From Strobilurus pachycystidiatus (taxonomy: Eukaryota > Basidiomycota > Agaricomycetes > Agaricales > Physalacriaceae): a DNA stretch of 64,000 nt. The stretch is from the NCBI GenBank assembly GCA_019915135.1, contig JAHLMK010000024.1, forward strand, positions 372,001 through 436,000, given 5' to 3'. The notes below the pieces were generated by a model that searched no databases, was not told where the DNA came from, and was given only the letters and a program-made list of their open reading frames with translations. Positions 34,712 through 44,135 of this stretch are shown here, one piece after another; position 1 is the first letter of the stretch; every line of letters starts with the position of its first letter. A program made the translations under genes and the position numbers.

Positions 34712-35863
34712 AAAACCCGTTTGTCCCCCTGGAATCATATGTCTTGGGATTTGTCCTCGACGGTAAGAAGGTAGCGATAACTTCTTCCCATTGGTGTTAT
34801 CCGTAAGGGTTCCGATTGCGTTCCCGTTGGGAAGGTTGGTGATGACCAGGTTTGAAACGATCTCGAAAGGTCGTCCCAGTAGGACCTCATAGGCGGGATC
34901 CTGCAACACATGCAGCTGAAGGTAATAGACAATTCCTTCAAAGTCAAAAGGTATGTTACGAGCCAATCCCAAAGTACTGGTTCGTCCCTTGTCCGCACTT
35001 TCCATCGTAATGGTGAAAGTGGGATCGTAGGCTATTCCTAATTCCAAAGCTGCCTTGAGCGAAATGGAGGCGATCTGCGACCCACCATCCACTAAACTCT
35101 CCTTTTTACCATTCTTGTTGATCAAGGGCCAAAAGGTTCGTAGATCTGCATTTTCCGGCGCCATATTGCCACTTATCATTTGAAAGGGACCAGTATAGTG
35201 ACCTCCGGAAAGGTTTACAAACTGTTCTACCGCATCATGGACTACAATTCCACCAATAGGTAAATCACCTTGCTCATGAAAGTTGACTGAATATAGCTCG
35301 GGTTGGAAGTGATCTTGGACCGTATCGGCCACTACTTCCGTCTTGAATACAGCCACAGGCGTGTTGCGTTTCCTGATGAAGTCCGAAATGCTCTGCTGCC
35401 AAGGGGGGTTGGTAGCTAGTAGCGCTTCGGGTAACAAGAACTTCCAGGCTTCACGCCAACTGGGATTCTTGTGCAAGAGTTCTTCTGCCAGGCTACGGCG
35501 TTGGAAACTCTTGACCTTAGGTTCCTTAGAGTGAACCTTTGGTTGGTTCTTTTCTGGCAGAGTTGAGTCTGCTTTTGGTTGCGGCACCGGGTCGGGTTCT
35601 TCCATCGCCAGGACTTCGTCAAGAAGGTCCTGGTCAACAGGTTCTACTTCTTGAGTGACTTCCGGCTTGGAGAATGATACCTTAGGCGGCGCTGCTTTTG
35701 GAATGACCACGGACACCCGGTCCTTAGGCCATGAGGTTACCTTGTTTTGTGGAGTTGAATCCACAGGTGCACTAGGTGCTTTTGCGCTCTGACGAGTCTG
35801 ACGAGTTTCTACAGTGAACTGGCTCTCCGGAGGAGTATGTGCTAACTGCACTCCTTCCTTCAT
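34691..35863 (-). CDS. pro: Ty3-type aspartic protease region
   Basis: A separate 390-codon frame between gag and pol. The first half is a Pro/Lys rich linker. The retropepsin-like core is LVDGGSQIASISLKAALELG (the usual DTG/DSG is DGG here) and a distal VLLGRPFEIV block near 34850. It starts with an ATG that overlaps the gag stop (ATGA), and its frame is also open upstream to a possible -1 slip site in gag. It ends at 34691 after overlapping pol. The altered active-site triplet may be a family trait or a defect. Confidence 0.8.
   Translation of the reverse strand: MKEGVQLAHTPPESQFTVETRQTRQSAKAPSAPVDSTPQNKVTSWPKDRVSVVIPKAAPPKVSFSKPEVTQEVEPVDQDLLDEVLAMEEPDPVPQPKADSTLPEKNQPKVHSKEPKVKSFQRRSLAEELLHKNPSWREAWKFLLPEALLATNPPWQQSISDFIRKRNTPVAVFKTEVVADTVQDHFQPELYSVNFHEQGDLPIGGIVVHDAVEQFVNLSGGHYTGPFQMISGNMAPENADLRTFWPLINKNGKKESLVDGGSQIASISLKAALELGIAYDPTFTITMESADKGRTSTLGLARNIPFDFEGIVYYLQLHVLQDPAYEVLLGRPFEIVSNLVITNLPNGNAIGTLTDNTNGKKLSLPSYRRGQIPRHMIPGGQTGFHGNLRT
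34712..34718 (-). promoter_or_regulatory. Candidate -1 frameshift heptamer, pro to pol
   Basis: Minus strand G GGU UUU in the protease frame, fitting X XXY YYZ. After a -1 slip the pol frame reads on without a stop. It is 21 nt before the protease stop. Confidence 0.65.
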
Positions 35864-37332
35864 CGAGCCCTGCCGAAACCCTGATAGGCGTCGGGGGCAA
35901 ACTCTTCTTCTTGGGTTGGGGTTTGAACATACATCGCGACCTCAGGTGCGAACTCATCTTCTTGAGATTGGAACGCCGATACCTTAGGTGCATTTTCTTG
36001 TTGAAACTTCTGAACTTGTTCCCAAGGGCTGAGAGGCTGCTTGGGACTAACCCTTTGAATAGGTTGACTAGTCGTTCCATTCGTTACATGATATATGTTG
36101 GTACCACCAGGCTTGTAGATATGACCATTGCTTTCGCACATTTCCTTTGTAGGACAATTCGCTACAATATGTCCTAGTTCACGACAGAAGTAACACCTTC
36201 CGTCGTTAACTACGAACTTGTTTCCTGGGAACGCGCCCGGAGGAGCTTTGTAGAGTCCATTCGGTAAGTTGGTCGGGACTGAGACACCTTGAGCAGGTGT
36301 TTGTAGATAAACCGGCGAGGCTTCTTGTACAAAACCTTGTGTGCGGAGTCCTTGCGGACCTCCACGCTGTAAGGTATGGAGAAGTTCTGCCATCATCTTC
36401 TGATCAGCCTTGCGAGCCTCTTCGCGTTCCTTTTCTCCTTTCTGGATAATGTCCTGAAGGCTAGCTACCCTATTCAGGTATTCATCCAACTCCTCTGTCT
36501 TGATTCGGGTGGTAGAGGCGGGAATAAGTTCTCTGTTATAAGGACTATCCTTCGCACTCTTGCTCATCCATTTATCGGTCAAGAAGTAGTTGGAGATCGC
36601 TGCCTCGACCTCTGACAACGTGAAGTCATAGGTGGGGGTTGTCCCGGCTGTTGCATTAGCTTTCGCATCGCGCCTGAGGTCCCCAAGGACATTATGCCAA
36701 ACTCCCTCTGTGATAGAGGACTTGATATCTTCTATAGCACCCTTATTGGTAAGTTCTCCCGACGTGATAAGATGTCCCATGATATGGAGCACTTCGCGCT
36801 GAAAGCTTTCCCATTTCTGCTTGTTGGCTACGGGCCTAGCCAGGTACGGGTCCAAGGCATCCTTTAGGTCGGCCGGGACGTACATAGGATCGTTCTTTCC
36901 CTTTGAGTATGAGGAAAGAACTGATTCTTGGAAGTCCGCCCAGACACCTTTCAGGTAGTCTGGGTTTTTGTGCCACCTTAGGCGTTGTTCGTGGCCGGCG
37001 TATAGCGCCGCTACTTCCAACTTAGTACCTTGTTCGGTGATTCCTGTCTGGTCAAAGATCCAGTTGCACATCGTGAAGAATTCCCTCACATCGTCTCCAG
37101 AGTGTCCCTTGAACTTTGGGGCATCCCTTGAGAATGGTATCGGGATCTTCTTGCCTTGGATCTCGCCTCTAGCTTCAGCGCTAAGTTCCTCGGAAGGTAC
37201 AATTGCTCGTACTGCCATTACTGGAACTGGTATCGTGTTTTGGGTAGACGGGTTAAAGTCAATGAAGGGGGTAATAGGTTCTGGACTTTCGGGGTCTTCA
37301 AGGTCAGTCAAAGGACTTCCGAAAGGTGTCAC
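35860..37332 (-). CDS. gag: Ty3-type Gag with CCHC zinc knuckle
   Basis: Structural capsid/nucleocapsid protein. Capsid-like helices (about 37050-36550: REFFTMCNWIFDQTG, YLKGVWADFQESVLSSY, WESFQREVLHIMGHL) are followed by one zinc knuckle, CYFCRELGHIVANC, near 36190. The frame continues upstream of 37332 to about 37720 with no ATG. The first in-frame ATG is at 37218, so the true start may be non-AUG or supplied by splicing from the leader. It ends at 35860 with an ATGA overlap with the protease. Confidence 0.88.
   Translation of the reverse strand: MTPFGSPLTDLEDPESPEPITPFIDFNPSTQNTIPVPVMAVRAIVPSEELSAEARGEIQGKKIPIPFSRDAPKFKGHSGDDVREFFTMCNWIFDQTGITEQGTKLEVAALYAGHEQRLRWHKNPDYLKGVWADFQESVLSSYSKGKNDPMYVPADLKDALDPYLARPVANKQKWESFQREVLHIMGHLITSGELTNKGAIEDIKSSITEGVWHNVLGDLRRDAKANATAGTTPTYDFTLSEVEAAISNYFLTDKWMSKSAKDSPYNRELIPASTTRIKTEELDEYLNRVASLQDIIQKGEKEREEARKADQKMMAELLHTLQRGGPQGLRTQGFVQEASPVYLQTPAQGVSVPTNLPNGLYKAPPGAFPGNKFVVNDGRCYFCRELGHIVANCPTKEMCESNGHIYKPGGTNIYHVTNGTTSQPIQRVSPKQPLSPWEQVQKFQQENAPKVSAFQSQEDEFAPEVAMYVQTPTQEEEFAPDAYQGFGRAR
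35875..35881 (-). promoter_or_regulatory. Candidate -1 frameshift heptamer, gag to pro
   Basis: Minus strand G GGU UUC in the gag frame, 12 nt before the gag stop. A -1 slip enters the protease frame upstream of its ATG. Nearly the same heptamer is used at the pro-pol junction. Confidence 0.55.
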
Positions 37333-37770
37333 AAATGCGGGACTAGGCGAAGTTCTAGAGTCCGAATGTCTTCGGATACTGGTTGGAGTTCTCGAAGGTG
37401 ATTCAGGATCTGAAGAAGATCTGATCCTAGAGGCAGTAGGTGTTGAAGGTGGTACTTGCGTACGTTTCTTCTTTTGGTTCTTGGGAGTAGTCGGGTCTGC
37501 AAAGCGTCGCTGTGCTTGAGCTACTTCACTAGGTAAACCGTTGTAAAGTGAGCCGGCGATTGGGCGATTGCTTCTTAGGTGACTAGTGATACCAGAGGTT
37601 GCTGGATTTGAAGATCCGGCAATAACTGGGTCTCCTTTTGGTGGTTGTGGATTTGCGCGGTTCTGGCTGTTGGTGTAACGACCAGAGTTCCTTGCAGCCA
37701 GTGTCTTTTGTTTATGGAGATTCCGATCTCAAGGTCGACTTAGAAGTCTCTTTTGAAATCAAAATTTACA
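37333..37770 (-). other. Ty3 leader between primer site and annotated gag
   Basis: About 440 bp, rich in Pro/Ser/Arg codons in the gag frame and free of stops from about 37720. It is either untranslated leader or an N-terminal Gag extension without an ATG. Confidence 0.5.
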
Positions 37771-37790
37771 CCCCCTCCCGGTGGGCTCCA
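37771..37790 (-). promoter_or_regulatory. Primer-binding site of the Ty3 element
   Basis: On the minus strand, 5 nt inside the 5' LTR, TGGAGCCCACCGGGAG would pair with a tRNA 3' end finishing CUCCA. The tRNA identity cannot be named from here. Confidence 0.65.
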
Positions 37791-37795
37791 AAATA

Positions 37796-39474
37796 TGATG
37801 TCCAAGTTCGGAATAGACCTCTGAAAAAGGAGCTATCGTCTAACCACACTATCAATCCTTATCACAACTTAACACTCCTTGTAAGGGAGATGGGGTGCAC
37901 AAAGGTTCGAGAGAACAAGGTGCTTTTGGGTAATGGAGAAATAGAGATGTATTCCGAATCGCTGTAGTTAAACTACGAGTTGTTTTTGGGGGTGTAGGGA
38001 TTCTGATCAAAATGACACAAGAAAACCTTGAAGTCGTAGGCCGAACCTCTTGACGTATGAAGACCTTAAACAGCGCGAGGCAATGTAGCTTCTACCTATC
38101 AAGTGCTCTGGTGTACAAGGACTTTGTCTTGGAATCGTCAGGCCGCTACCGCAGGTTTTACGCCACTGGACTGCTAACGATAAGGACTCCTTCTTGCACT
38201 TAAACCAAACTTCTAGTGTCTTGCACCGGGACCAAAGGTTCCGAAAGGTGTCTCAGACGTTGACAACACTCGTTCAAACTCAACTTATTCCTCAAAGGAA
38301 AGTACTTCACGAAATAGCGTGAATGCAGGGCAGAACCACTTGCAAACCGGCCTTCTTTCGAATACAAGGTTCTAACACCAAGTAGATTCGTTGGTACTCG
38401 ACTTGGTACGTCGGAATAAGGTTCTTTTGAGTCTTTCAAGGAGCTTGGCAACACCTGATGTCTTTAAATCTTGGAAAGGTCTTTGGGGTCTTTGGGGTCT
38501 TTGGGTTCTTTGCAGAAATGAGTCGAAACTCGAGATAGATTCACTACAATGGCTGCGTCTGACTAGCGGCTACTGGAGGGGGCTCTTAGCTACCGAAATA
38601 TGGGTCCTTTGGGCCCTTTTATACTACTGGTGGTCTCCTACTGAGTAAGCATCTATTCTAGGATCGGATACATCGGACATTCGAGTCATACAAATGCTGG
38701 GTTCTTATTGGCTATCCCTGGTCAAAACAACTGCGGACAGGCCGCTTGGTCCTTTAGCCATATACGCCACCTTGGCGGTATGGTATAATCCTTGGGCCCA
38801 GGAGATCGAGGTCCGATAAGGACTTCGATCCTTAGGTATCTTTATGATGCAAGGTCCTACGGACACCTGCTTTCTTGTGGATTGGATGGATGGAGATCGT
38901 TAAGAACGTCCTTTCGAGCGCAGACACTACAGAGGAGTGCTTCCTTAAAGTGGTAATACACCCTGCCTTTGGGGTGGTCCTTGATCGTGGATCATGATCG
39001 ATCGGCATAGCGGAAGGCGTCGGTTCGGAGTCCTTGACAGCTCCGAAGATTGTTTCCCCAAAAGGGTTGTGACGTCCTTGAACTATTTCGGGACCTTCCA
39101 GGTCTTTGGGTTGAGGTGCGCCGGTCTTGGGTCGCTTTAACTGAACCGCTTGGAGACCTTGGACCCTCCTTGGGTGCGAATGGTTATAGCACATCGTCTG
39201 TAGTACAAGGTACACGCAAAGGTACAGGATCTTGAGAGAGATCCAACGCGCGGATAAGGATATTCGGATGAAGGTGATCGAAGGTTTCGATCGCGCCTGT
39301 CCTAATGGACTTGTTAAGGCGCCTGGACCTTGTCCTGGAGGCTTGCCCGCGTCAAGACAGTCACTCCTGCGTGCTCTATCCTAAGTACTTGACTGGAGGT
39401 TCCTAAGGTCTTTGGGCTATTCAGGAATCGCAAAATTCCCCGTTTCTAGTACTGGAATAGTACCCTGCGTATCA
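37796..39474 (-). repeat. 5' LTR of the Ty3 element
   Basis: 1679 bp partner of 27345-29023, ending with ATCA next to the target duplication ACGC. Confidence 0.93.
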
Positions 39475-39478
39475 ACGC

Positions 39479-40916
39479 GAGTGTTCAGCACTACGCGTTG
39501 TGAGCGTAGTAACACCCCTGGAGCAGGATCCAGGGAGACGTGGACGTCGAGAAAGGGCAAATGGACCTTGGAGTGGGTCCATTCCATCCTCATGTTCGGG
39601 TGAAGTTTACCGAACTTATCTTGGAAAAGAAGGACGTCCGTGAGTGAGCCTTTGATGATAGCAAATGTATCATCAATGAAGCGGCCGTAAAACGGTAACA
39701 TCGAATTGAATTCTTCGATAACAGGATCTTCGTAGCCAGCAAGGAAGAGGTTCGCGTATGTAGGTGCACAGGCTGTGCCCATCGCTGTACCGATGACTTG
39801 TCTGAAGGTCCGGCCGTTAAAAGTCACGAAATTGTACTCAAGTACGAGTCTCAGCAGGAGGACGGTGAGTTCCTCGAGTGAAAGTACGGAGAGTTCCATC
39901 GCACTGCGTAAGTCTTTGAAATGCATCGGCGACACGTCGAGCATAGCGGCAATTTGGCAGATGCCGTCCTCAATAGGGATATTGGGGTACATAGCAACCA
40001 CATTGCCAGAGACTAACCAGTATTCTGCGTTCGGTTCGAAACGGACGTCGAGTATACGACGACAGAACGTTTTCGAGTCTGGGAGAATCCAGGGGAACCG
40101 AGGGAGCAGCGACTTAAGTCGGCAGTCAACCCATGCGGACGCGTTTGCCAACAAAGTGTCAAATGTTGGGACGATAGGTCGCGCAGATAACGGAAGTTTG
40201 TGTATCTTGGGTATAACTTTAAGAACCGGGACTTTCGAAATATTTTTCTTAATTGGATCCATCAGCCACTTGAACTGCTGCGTGGTGAGCAGAGGTCTAG
40301 CGCAGCTGATGATAACGTCCAGGGTGAAGCAAAGTAAATCGTGGTCGGGGAGTTCTTCCCGGTAGGACGGGTTCAGGAGCAATTTCAGACCGGATTCCAT
40401 GTACCAATCGCGTGAGACGACGCAGAGGCCGAGATTTTTGTCTGAGGGAACGGCTATTAGCTCGCTCGACTTCAGAATCTCAAGGAGTTTGGAGAACTCC
40501 TTATGGTTGATATTTGGTCGGACGTGTACTGCTCGACGGTCGAGTACGTGCACCTCAATGAGCTTCTTCATGTTTTCTAGCGCGTGTTCGACGTGGAACA
40601 GTAGCCGCTCGCCAGACGCGTCTGGGTTACTAATGTGGAACTCCGGTAGATAACGTGGTTGTCCGTTATCAGAGTCCGGGTCCGTTAAGTATGCTGAGCG
40701 TTCGAAACGTGAATTCCGTGCAGACACTGAGAGTCGTAGGCGTCGGATGAAATCATCGACCGAACGGTTCGCCTCACTCGTCGTGGTTAACGATGGGCGA
40801 GGGACGAACTTGTAGTTCATAGCTAAAATTCTCAGTTGCGGCGCCGTGAGCGTCATCGAAGTCAAGTTATGAACGGTCTGATTCAGAATGTGCGTATCAT
40901 AGAACAAAGTAGACAT
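39479..40916 (-). pseudogene. PLE-A reverse transcriptase, main part (catalytic Asp to Asn)
   Basis: Penelope-type RT starting at 40916 (MSTLFYDTHILNQ). Landmarks: IAVPSDKNLGLCVV, VIPKIHKLPLSARPIV (PKIHK is typical of PLEs), VVAMYPNIP motif, QVIGTAMGTACAPTYANLF, YGRFIDDTFAI (catalytic Asp pair), LPFLDVHVSL. The residue before VVAMYPNIP is Asn here (T at 40004) where PLE-B has Asp, the expected catalytic carboxylate. The frame is then cut by the Ty3 insertion at 39475 and continues at 27344. The intact length would be 653 residues. Confidence 0.9.
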
Positions 40917-41071
40917 TCGAAGAGTTACGAAACGGATGCGCAGTGCAAGCGGAGCTCTAAAGAAAAGAGGTGGGTAAGTCGCTGGGCGGTTACGATGAAA
41001 CGTGGTGCCAGGACGAACCCAAGTAGAAACACGGTGGGGATGTGGCGGGAGCTCTCGAACAAGGGGGAGGG

Positions 41072-42341
41072 CTAGTCTGAGTCCGGATCCTCGTCGGAGG
41101 ACCCGGCCTTGGCTTTGCCTTTCCCCTTCTTGTCGGTCTTCGAGTTCGCGGCCTTCTTTCCCTTTCCGCCTCCTTTTCCTTCCCCGGCGGCTTTTCCTCC
41201 TTTCTTCGTCGTCTTCGCGTTCGCGTTGCCGCTTGCGGTCTTTCCTTTCTGCTGTTGACCGGTCTTCTTCGAGGAAGACGACGCGGCCGGTTGCTGGCGG
41301 GAGTTTGACGACGAGGAGGTCGAGCTCTTGGGGTTCGCTTTCTCCTTCGAGTCCTTCTTCTTCGATGGGTTCTCCTGGGCACGAAGTTCGGCCTCTAGAA
41401 GGAGAGATCAAAGAGAGATCAGAAGGGCTGTCATGCCACAGGGAAGGGAGAGACGTACTGAGCGCGGCAATGCCGGCCTTCAGTTGTTCAGAAACGATGG
41501 ACTCAATGTCCGCCGTCCCCTTCGTCGTAGCTGCCTTCTCATTTGCTTCGGCGACTGCGGCTTTCTTGGCCTCAGCGTCGATCATCTGAGCAGTGGCGCG
41601 AGCGAGGGCATTGATAATCATTGCGTTGAGTTCCTCGGTGCACGCCTTGACAACAGCGTCCACAAATGCGTCCCATTTCTTGCTATCGCTCCCGGGCAGG
41701 ACAGTCCTGCTGTAATCGGTGAGCTTGACGGCGAGTTGGGTGCCGCGTTTGCAGGCGTTGGCATGCTTCTTCGCGACCGTGAGGTTCGCCTCGTAGACCG
41801 CGCGTTGGTAGACAACACCGGCTTGGAGCAGAGGGAGAAGCGCCTTGTCGAAAGTCTCGCGGTCCGCCGCTACGAGTTCAACGCCTTCGTCTTTAAAGGA
41901 CTCGGGCCATTTGAACGCGGGGACCTTCAACGCGCTTAGGACAACCTGGGGGATATTATCGCCCTCGGCTTCCGAGTTAAAACGGTCGAGCAATCGTTGG
42001 GCACTGACGAACGTCTTAGCCAAGTCGGAGAACCCCATAATGGTGTTCGAGTACGACTGGATGAAGAACGCCATAGCGTCAGGCACCGGATAGTTTACGG
42101 GAGGGACCTCCAGAAGGAAGGGTGCCCAACGGGCGGGCATTGAAGCCACTGTTTGCCCCGAGTTTGCTTTCGCAGAACTCGCCGTAGCGTGCGAGTACGA
42201 GGCGGAGGCCACATGGTGGTCTCCGGCAGTATTCTCTCGGACACGCTTAAGAGGCCTAGAAGGCGCCTCCGAGTTGTTGGCCGGCGGGTCAACGTCCATC
42301 TTGTTGTTGGTGAGAGAGTGCTTGGACATGCTTGCGAGCAT
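41072..42341 (-). CDS. PLE-A ORF1, spliced, Lys-rich tail
   Basis: From the ATG at 42341 (or 42329, MSKHSLTNNKMDVD) exon 1 runs to 41459 and exon 2 from 41394 to the stop at 41072, across a 64-bp GT-AG intron (41395-41458). The product has 401 residues: an acidic, helical middle (ALARATAQMIDAEAKKAAVA) and a Ser/Lys/Gly rich basic tail ending SSDEDPDSD that could bind RNA. Without splicing the frame stays open and reads straight into RT. No homologous domain is recognised. Confidence 0.65.
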
Positions 42342-42697
42342 ACGAAAATATACGGGCGAGTGGATGTGCGAGAGGAAAGACGGAAGCGGTGCGAAGGGTT
42401 CGTGGATACGCAAGGCGGGCTCAGACTGCAAGCAGGCGTACAGGGACGTGCCAGGCGAAGAATCCAGGGCGGAGCGGTTCGGAGGGGGCGTGGATGACGA
42501 GCAGAGAGCGTTTGGCAAAAGGCGGGCGCAAATTAGGCGGTCGTCGTTCAGGCTGAGCTGGTCGTCGCGTGAGGGGGTCGGTGACGGGGTAAAGGCGGGT
42601 ACAAGCGATTAAACAGGTTTGTGAACGTTTGGGCGGGTAAAGCGGCGAGTACGGGCTGACGAGCGCGAGATCTAGCGGGTATGGCGATGAAATGGCG

Positions 42698-42748
42698 GCT
42701 GCGACGGTGATCCTCCGTTTCGTCTGTGGTTAAGACTCATCAGGCAGC
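42698..42748 (-). ncRNA. Type I hammerhead ribozyme (PLE-B)
   Basis: Same structure and sequence as in PLE-A: stem I GCUGC/GCAGC, CUGAUGA core, stem II GUCU/AGAC, GAA, stem III ACGG/CCGU. All core bases are kept. Confidence 0.9.
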
Positions 42749-43188
42749 GGTCTCCGACCTCAAGATTCACGTTACATAATAGTCCCACGGTCATGGCGAC
42801 GCGACGCGTCGATGCCAGAGGGTATGTGGTTGCTATTCTCAGCGGCGGAGCGGGTGCTCGACGGCGCTTGGGAGACTGAGAATAAGATATATCGTTGAGT
42901 AGACCGAAAGACACGTCCCTGCTAGGGAAGACGCGACCCTGAATCGAATAATACACAAGTTCGCGTTATACGGGTCCGGTTATAGTCCATAAAGAACACC
43001 GGTCGTATTAACACTTAGAGGATCAAAACATGTAGCTCTCGTCAGAGAAGGGGCCGAAACCCATACCACACAGATCAAAAGACTAAGTGAATAGCAAACA
43101 GAACAAAATATATAATAGAATAACCGGTTTGCGTGAGCAACTCAAAGAATTTTTACACGAGAACCAACGACGCGCGCTAGAGAGCAAG

Positions 43189-43214
43189 CGGTGGGGGCCG
43201 AAAGGCCCCCACCG
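43189..43214. repeat. 11-bp perfect hairpin in PLE-B 3' region
   Basis: Same hairpin as at 26751-26776, unchanged. Confidence 0.85.
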
Positions 43215-43258
43215 TGCAGATCTCGGTGCGTGGAGGCGGTTGAGTGTAAAAAACCGGG

Positions 43259-43763
43259 TCAAACTTCTATTGCAGGTGGATCTTGATTGGCTTCAATAGT
43301 TGCACGGTTAACTCTGTTAAGCGTGTCACCCAGCGACCCTGGTTTCTTGAACGATGCAAGGAAGCGATCCTCGGCTCTTCCCAAGCCGGTCTCGTACCAT
43401 GCATCTCGAAGTGGGCGCCAAATGGGGGCGAAATCTATGTCGTCCCATATTGGATTATGGGTGAGCTTCAACACATATAACCGCTGGTCTGAGGGGGCTC
43501 CCACCTCGAGAGGCTTACTGGGAGGTCTCAGCTTGAGCGCCGTTGGGCGTTCTGCGGCATATGACACGGTTGAGAGAACGTCTCAAAGCCATCGCCCTGG
43601 GTATCCTCGCGTTCGAAGACGCTGGCAGAATAAAGTCCTGATCCTTGCAAAGTCCTCGGCTTTGGAAGAGAGTCGAACGTAGCGAATGAGCTCGCCACGA
43701 ACCCACGAACGTTTGGAAACGTCTGAGTGGCAGGATCTCCAGGGGATGTAGAGGTATGCATTG
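43259..43763 (-). pseudogene. PLE-B reverse transcriptase, C-terminal part with stop codon
   Basis: Same tail as in PLE-A, ending at 43259. A CGA codon has become TGA (plus-strand A at 43585), which would remove the last 108 residues. The upstream part lies across the KDZ insertion at 55628-57084. Confidence 0.85.
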
Positions 43764-43850
43764 CAACCATTGCAGCAAGGGAAAGGGAAATTGTATGGTT
43801 ATAGCCACAGATGCCGTTGCCAGAATGAGTGGTTATAACCACTGAAACCA
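43764..43850 (+). repeat. Left inverted terminal repeat of the KDZ element
   Basis: Starts CAACC at 43764. It shares CCACAGATGCC (43805-43815) and GTGGTTATAACCAC (43829-43842) with the other end. The stretch to 44135 has another palindrome-like GTGGTTATTACCAC near 43886 and no gene. Confidence 0.8.
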
Positions 43851-44135
43851 CGTCCGGTCTGTGGCTCAAGCATGCCTCATCCGAGTGGTTATTACCACTC
43901 GGTAACCGACCACTCGATCCGGACAATTATTACTCAGGTACACACCCGAGAAATGGCCCCATCGGGTGTTGAGTTTGACTAGTTCGAGGTATACAACGAT
44001 AGTGTAATATTTATTGTCCAAATGCGTACAGAAAGCCATGTGTAAATAAAAGTCCGCGCCAGAAACAGGCATATACGTCGGATGAAGAAAGCGGGCCATC
44101 CCAATTTGGCATGCGCGCGCATGTGCGCCGTGAAG

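Larger units (their letters stand above)
27345..39474 (-). mobile_element. Ty3-type LTR retrotransposon, recent insertion into PLE-A
   Basis: 12.13 kb, sense on minus. LTRs of 1679 bp at 27345-29023 and 37796-39474 start and end TGAT...ATCA. Flanking 4-bp repeats ACGC at 27341-27344 and 39475-39478 are the target duplication. I saw three mismatches between the LTRs (27351/37802, 27907/38358, 28136/38587), so insertion is recent. Internal order in sense direction: primer-binding site, gag, protease, pol (RT, RNase H, integrase), polypurine tract. RT before integrase makes it Ty3 type. A spliced antisense gene and a poly(A) retroposon lie between pol and the 3' LTR. Confidence 0.95.
26187..42624 (-). 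mobile_element. PLE-A: Penelope-like retroelement, split by Ty3 element
   Basis: Sense strand is minus. The 3' end lies at 26187, joined directly to the Prm10-like gene. The PLE portion is 26187-27344 plus 39479-42624, about 4.3 kb, interrupted by the LTR element at 27345-39474. It carries ORF1, a Penelope-type RT without a GIY-YIG endonuclease, a 3' hairpin and a hammerhead ribozyme. Its 5' end abuts the 3' end of PLE-B (42625), giving a head-to-tail array as known for PLEs. The endonuclease-less type fits the Coprina lineage described from basidiomycetes; that family name is an inference. Confidence 0.9.

Noticed and set aside
40990..41382. Arg/Pro-rich open frame (also at 57158-57550)
   Set aside because: A third frame over the Lys-rich ORF1 tail; low complexity, no supported start.
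39417..42518. A single 1033-codon protein read from 42518 through RT
   Set aside because: The first codon is TTG, the last part is read from Ty3 LTR sequence, and the stretch 41394-41072 makes better protein sense in the spliced ORF1 frame. I treat ORF1 and RT separately and keep the fusion as a hypothesis.
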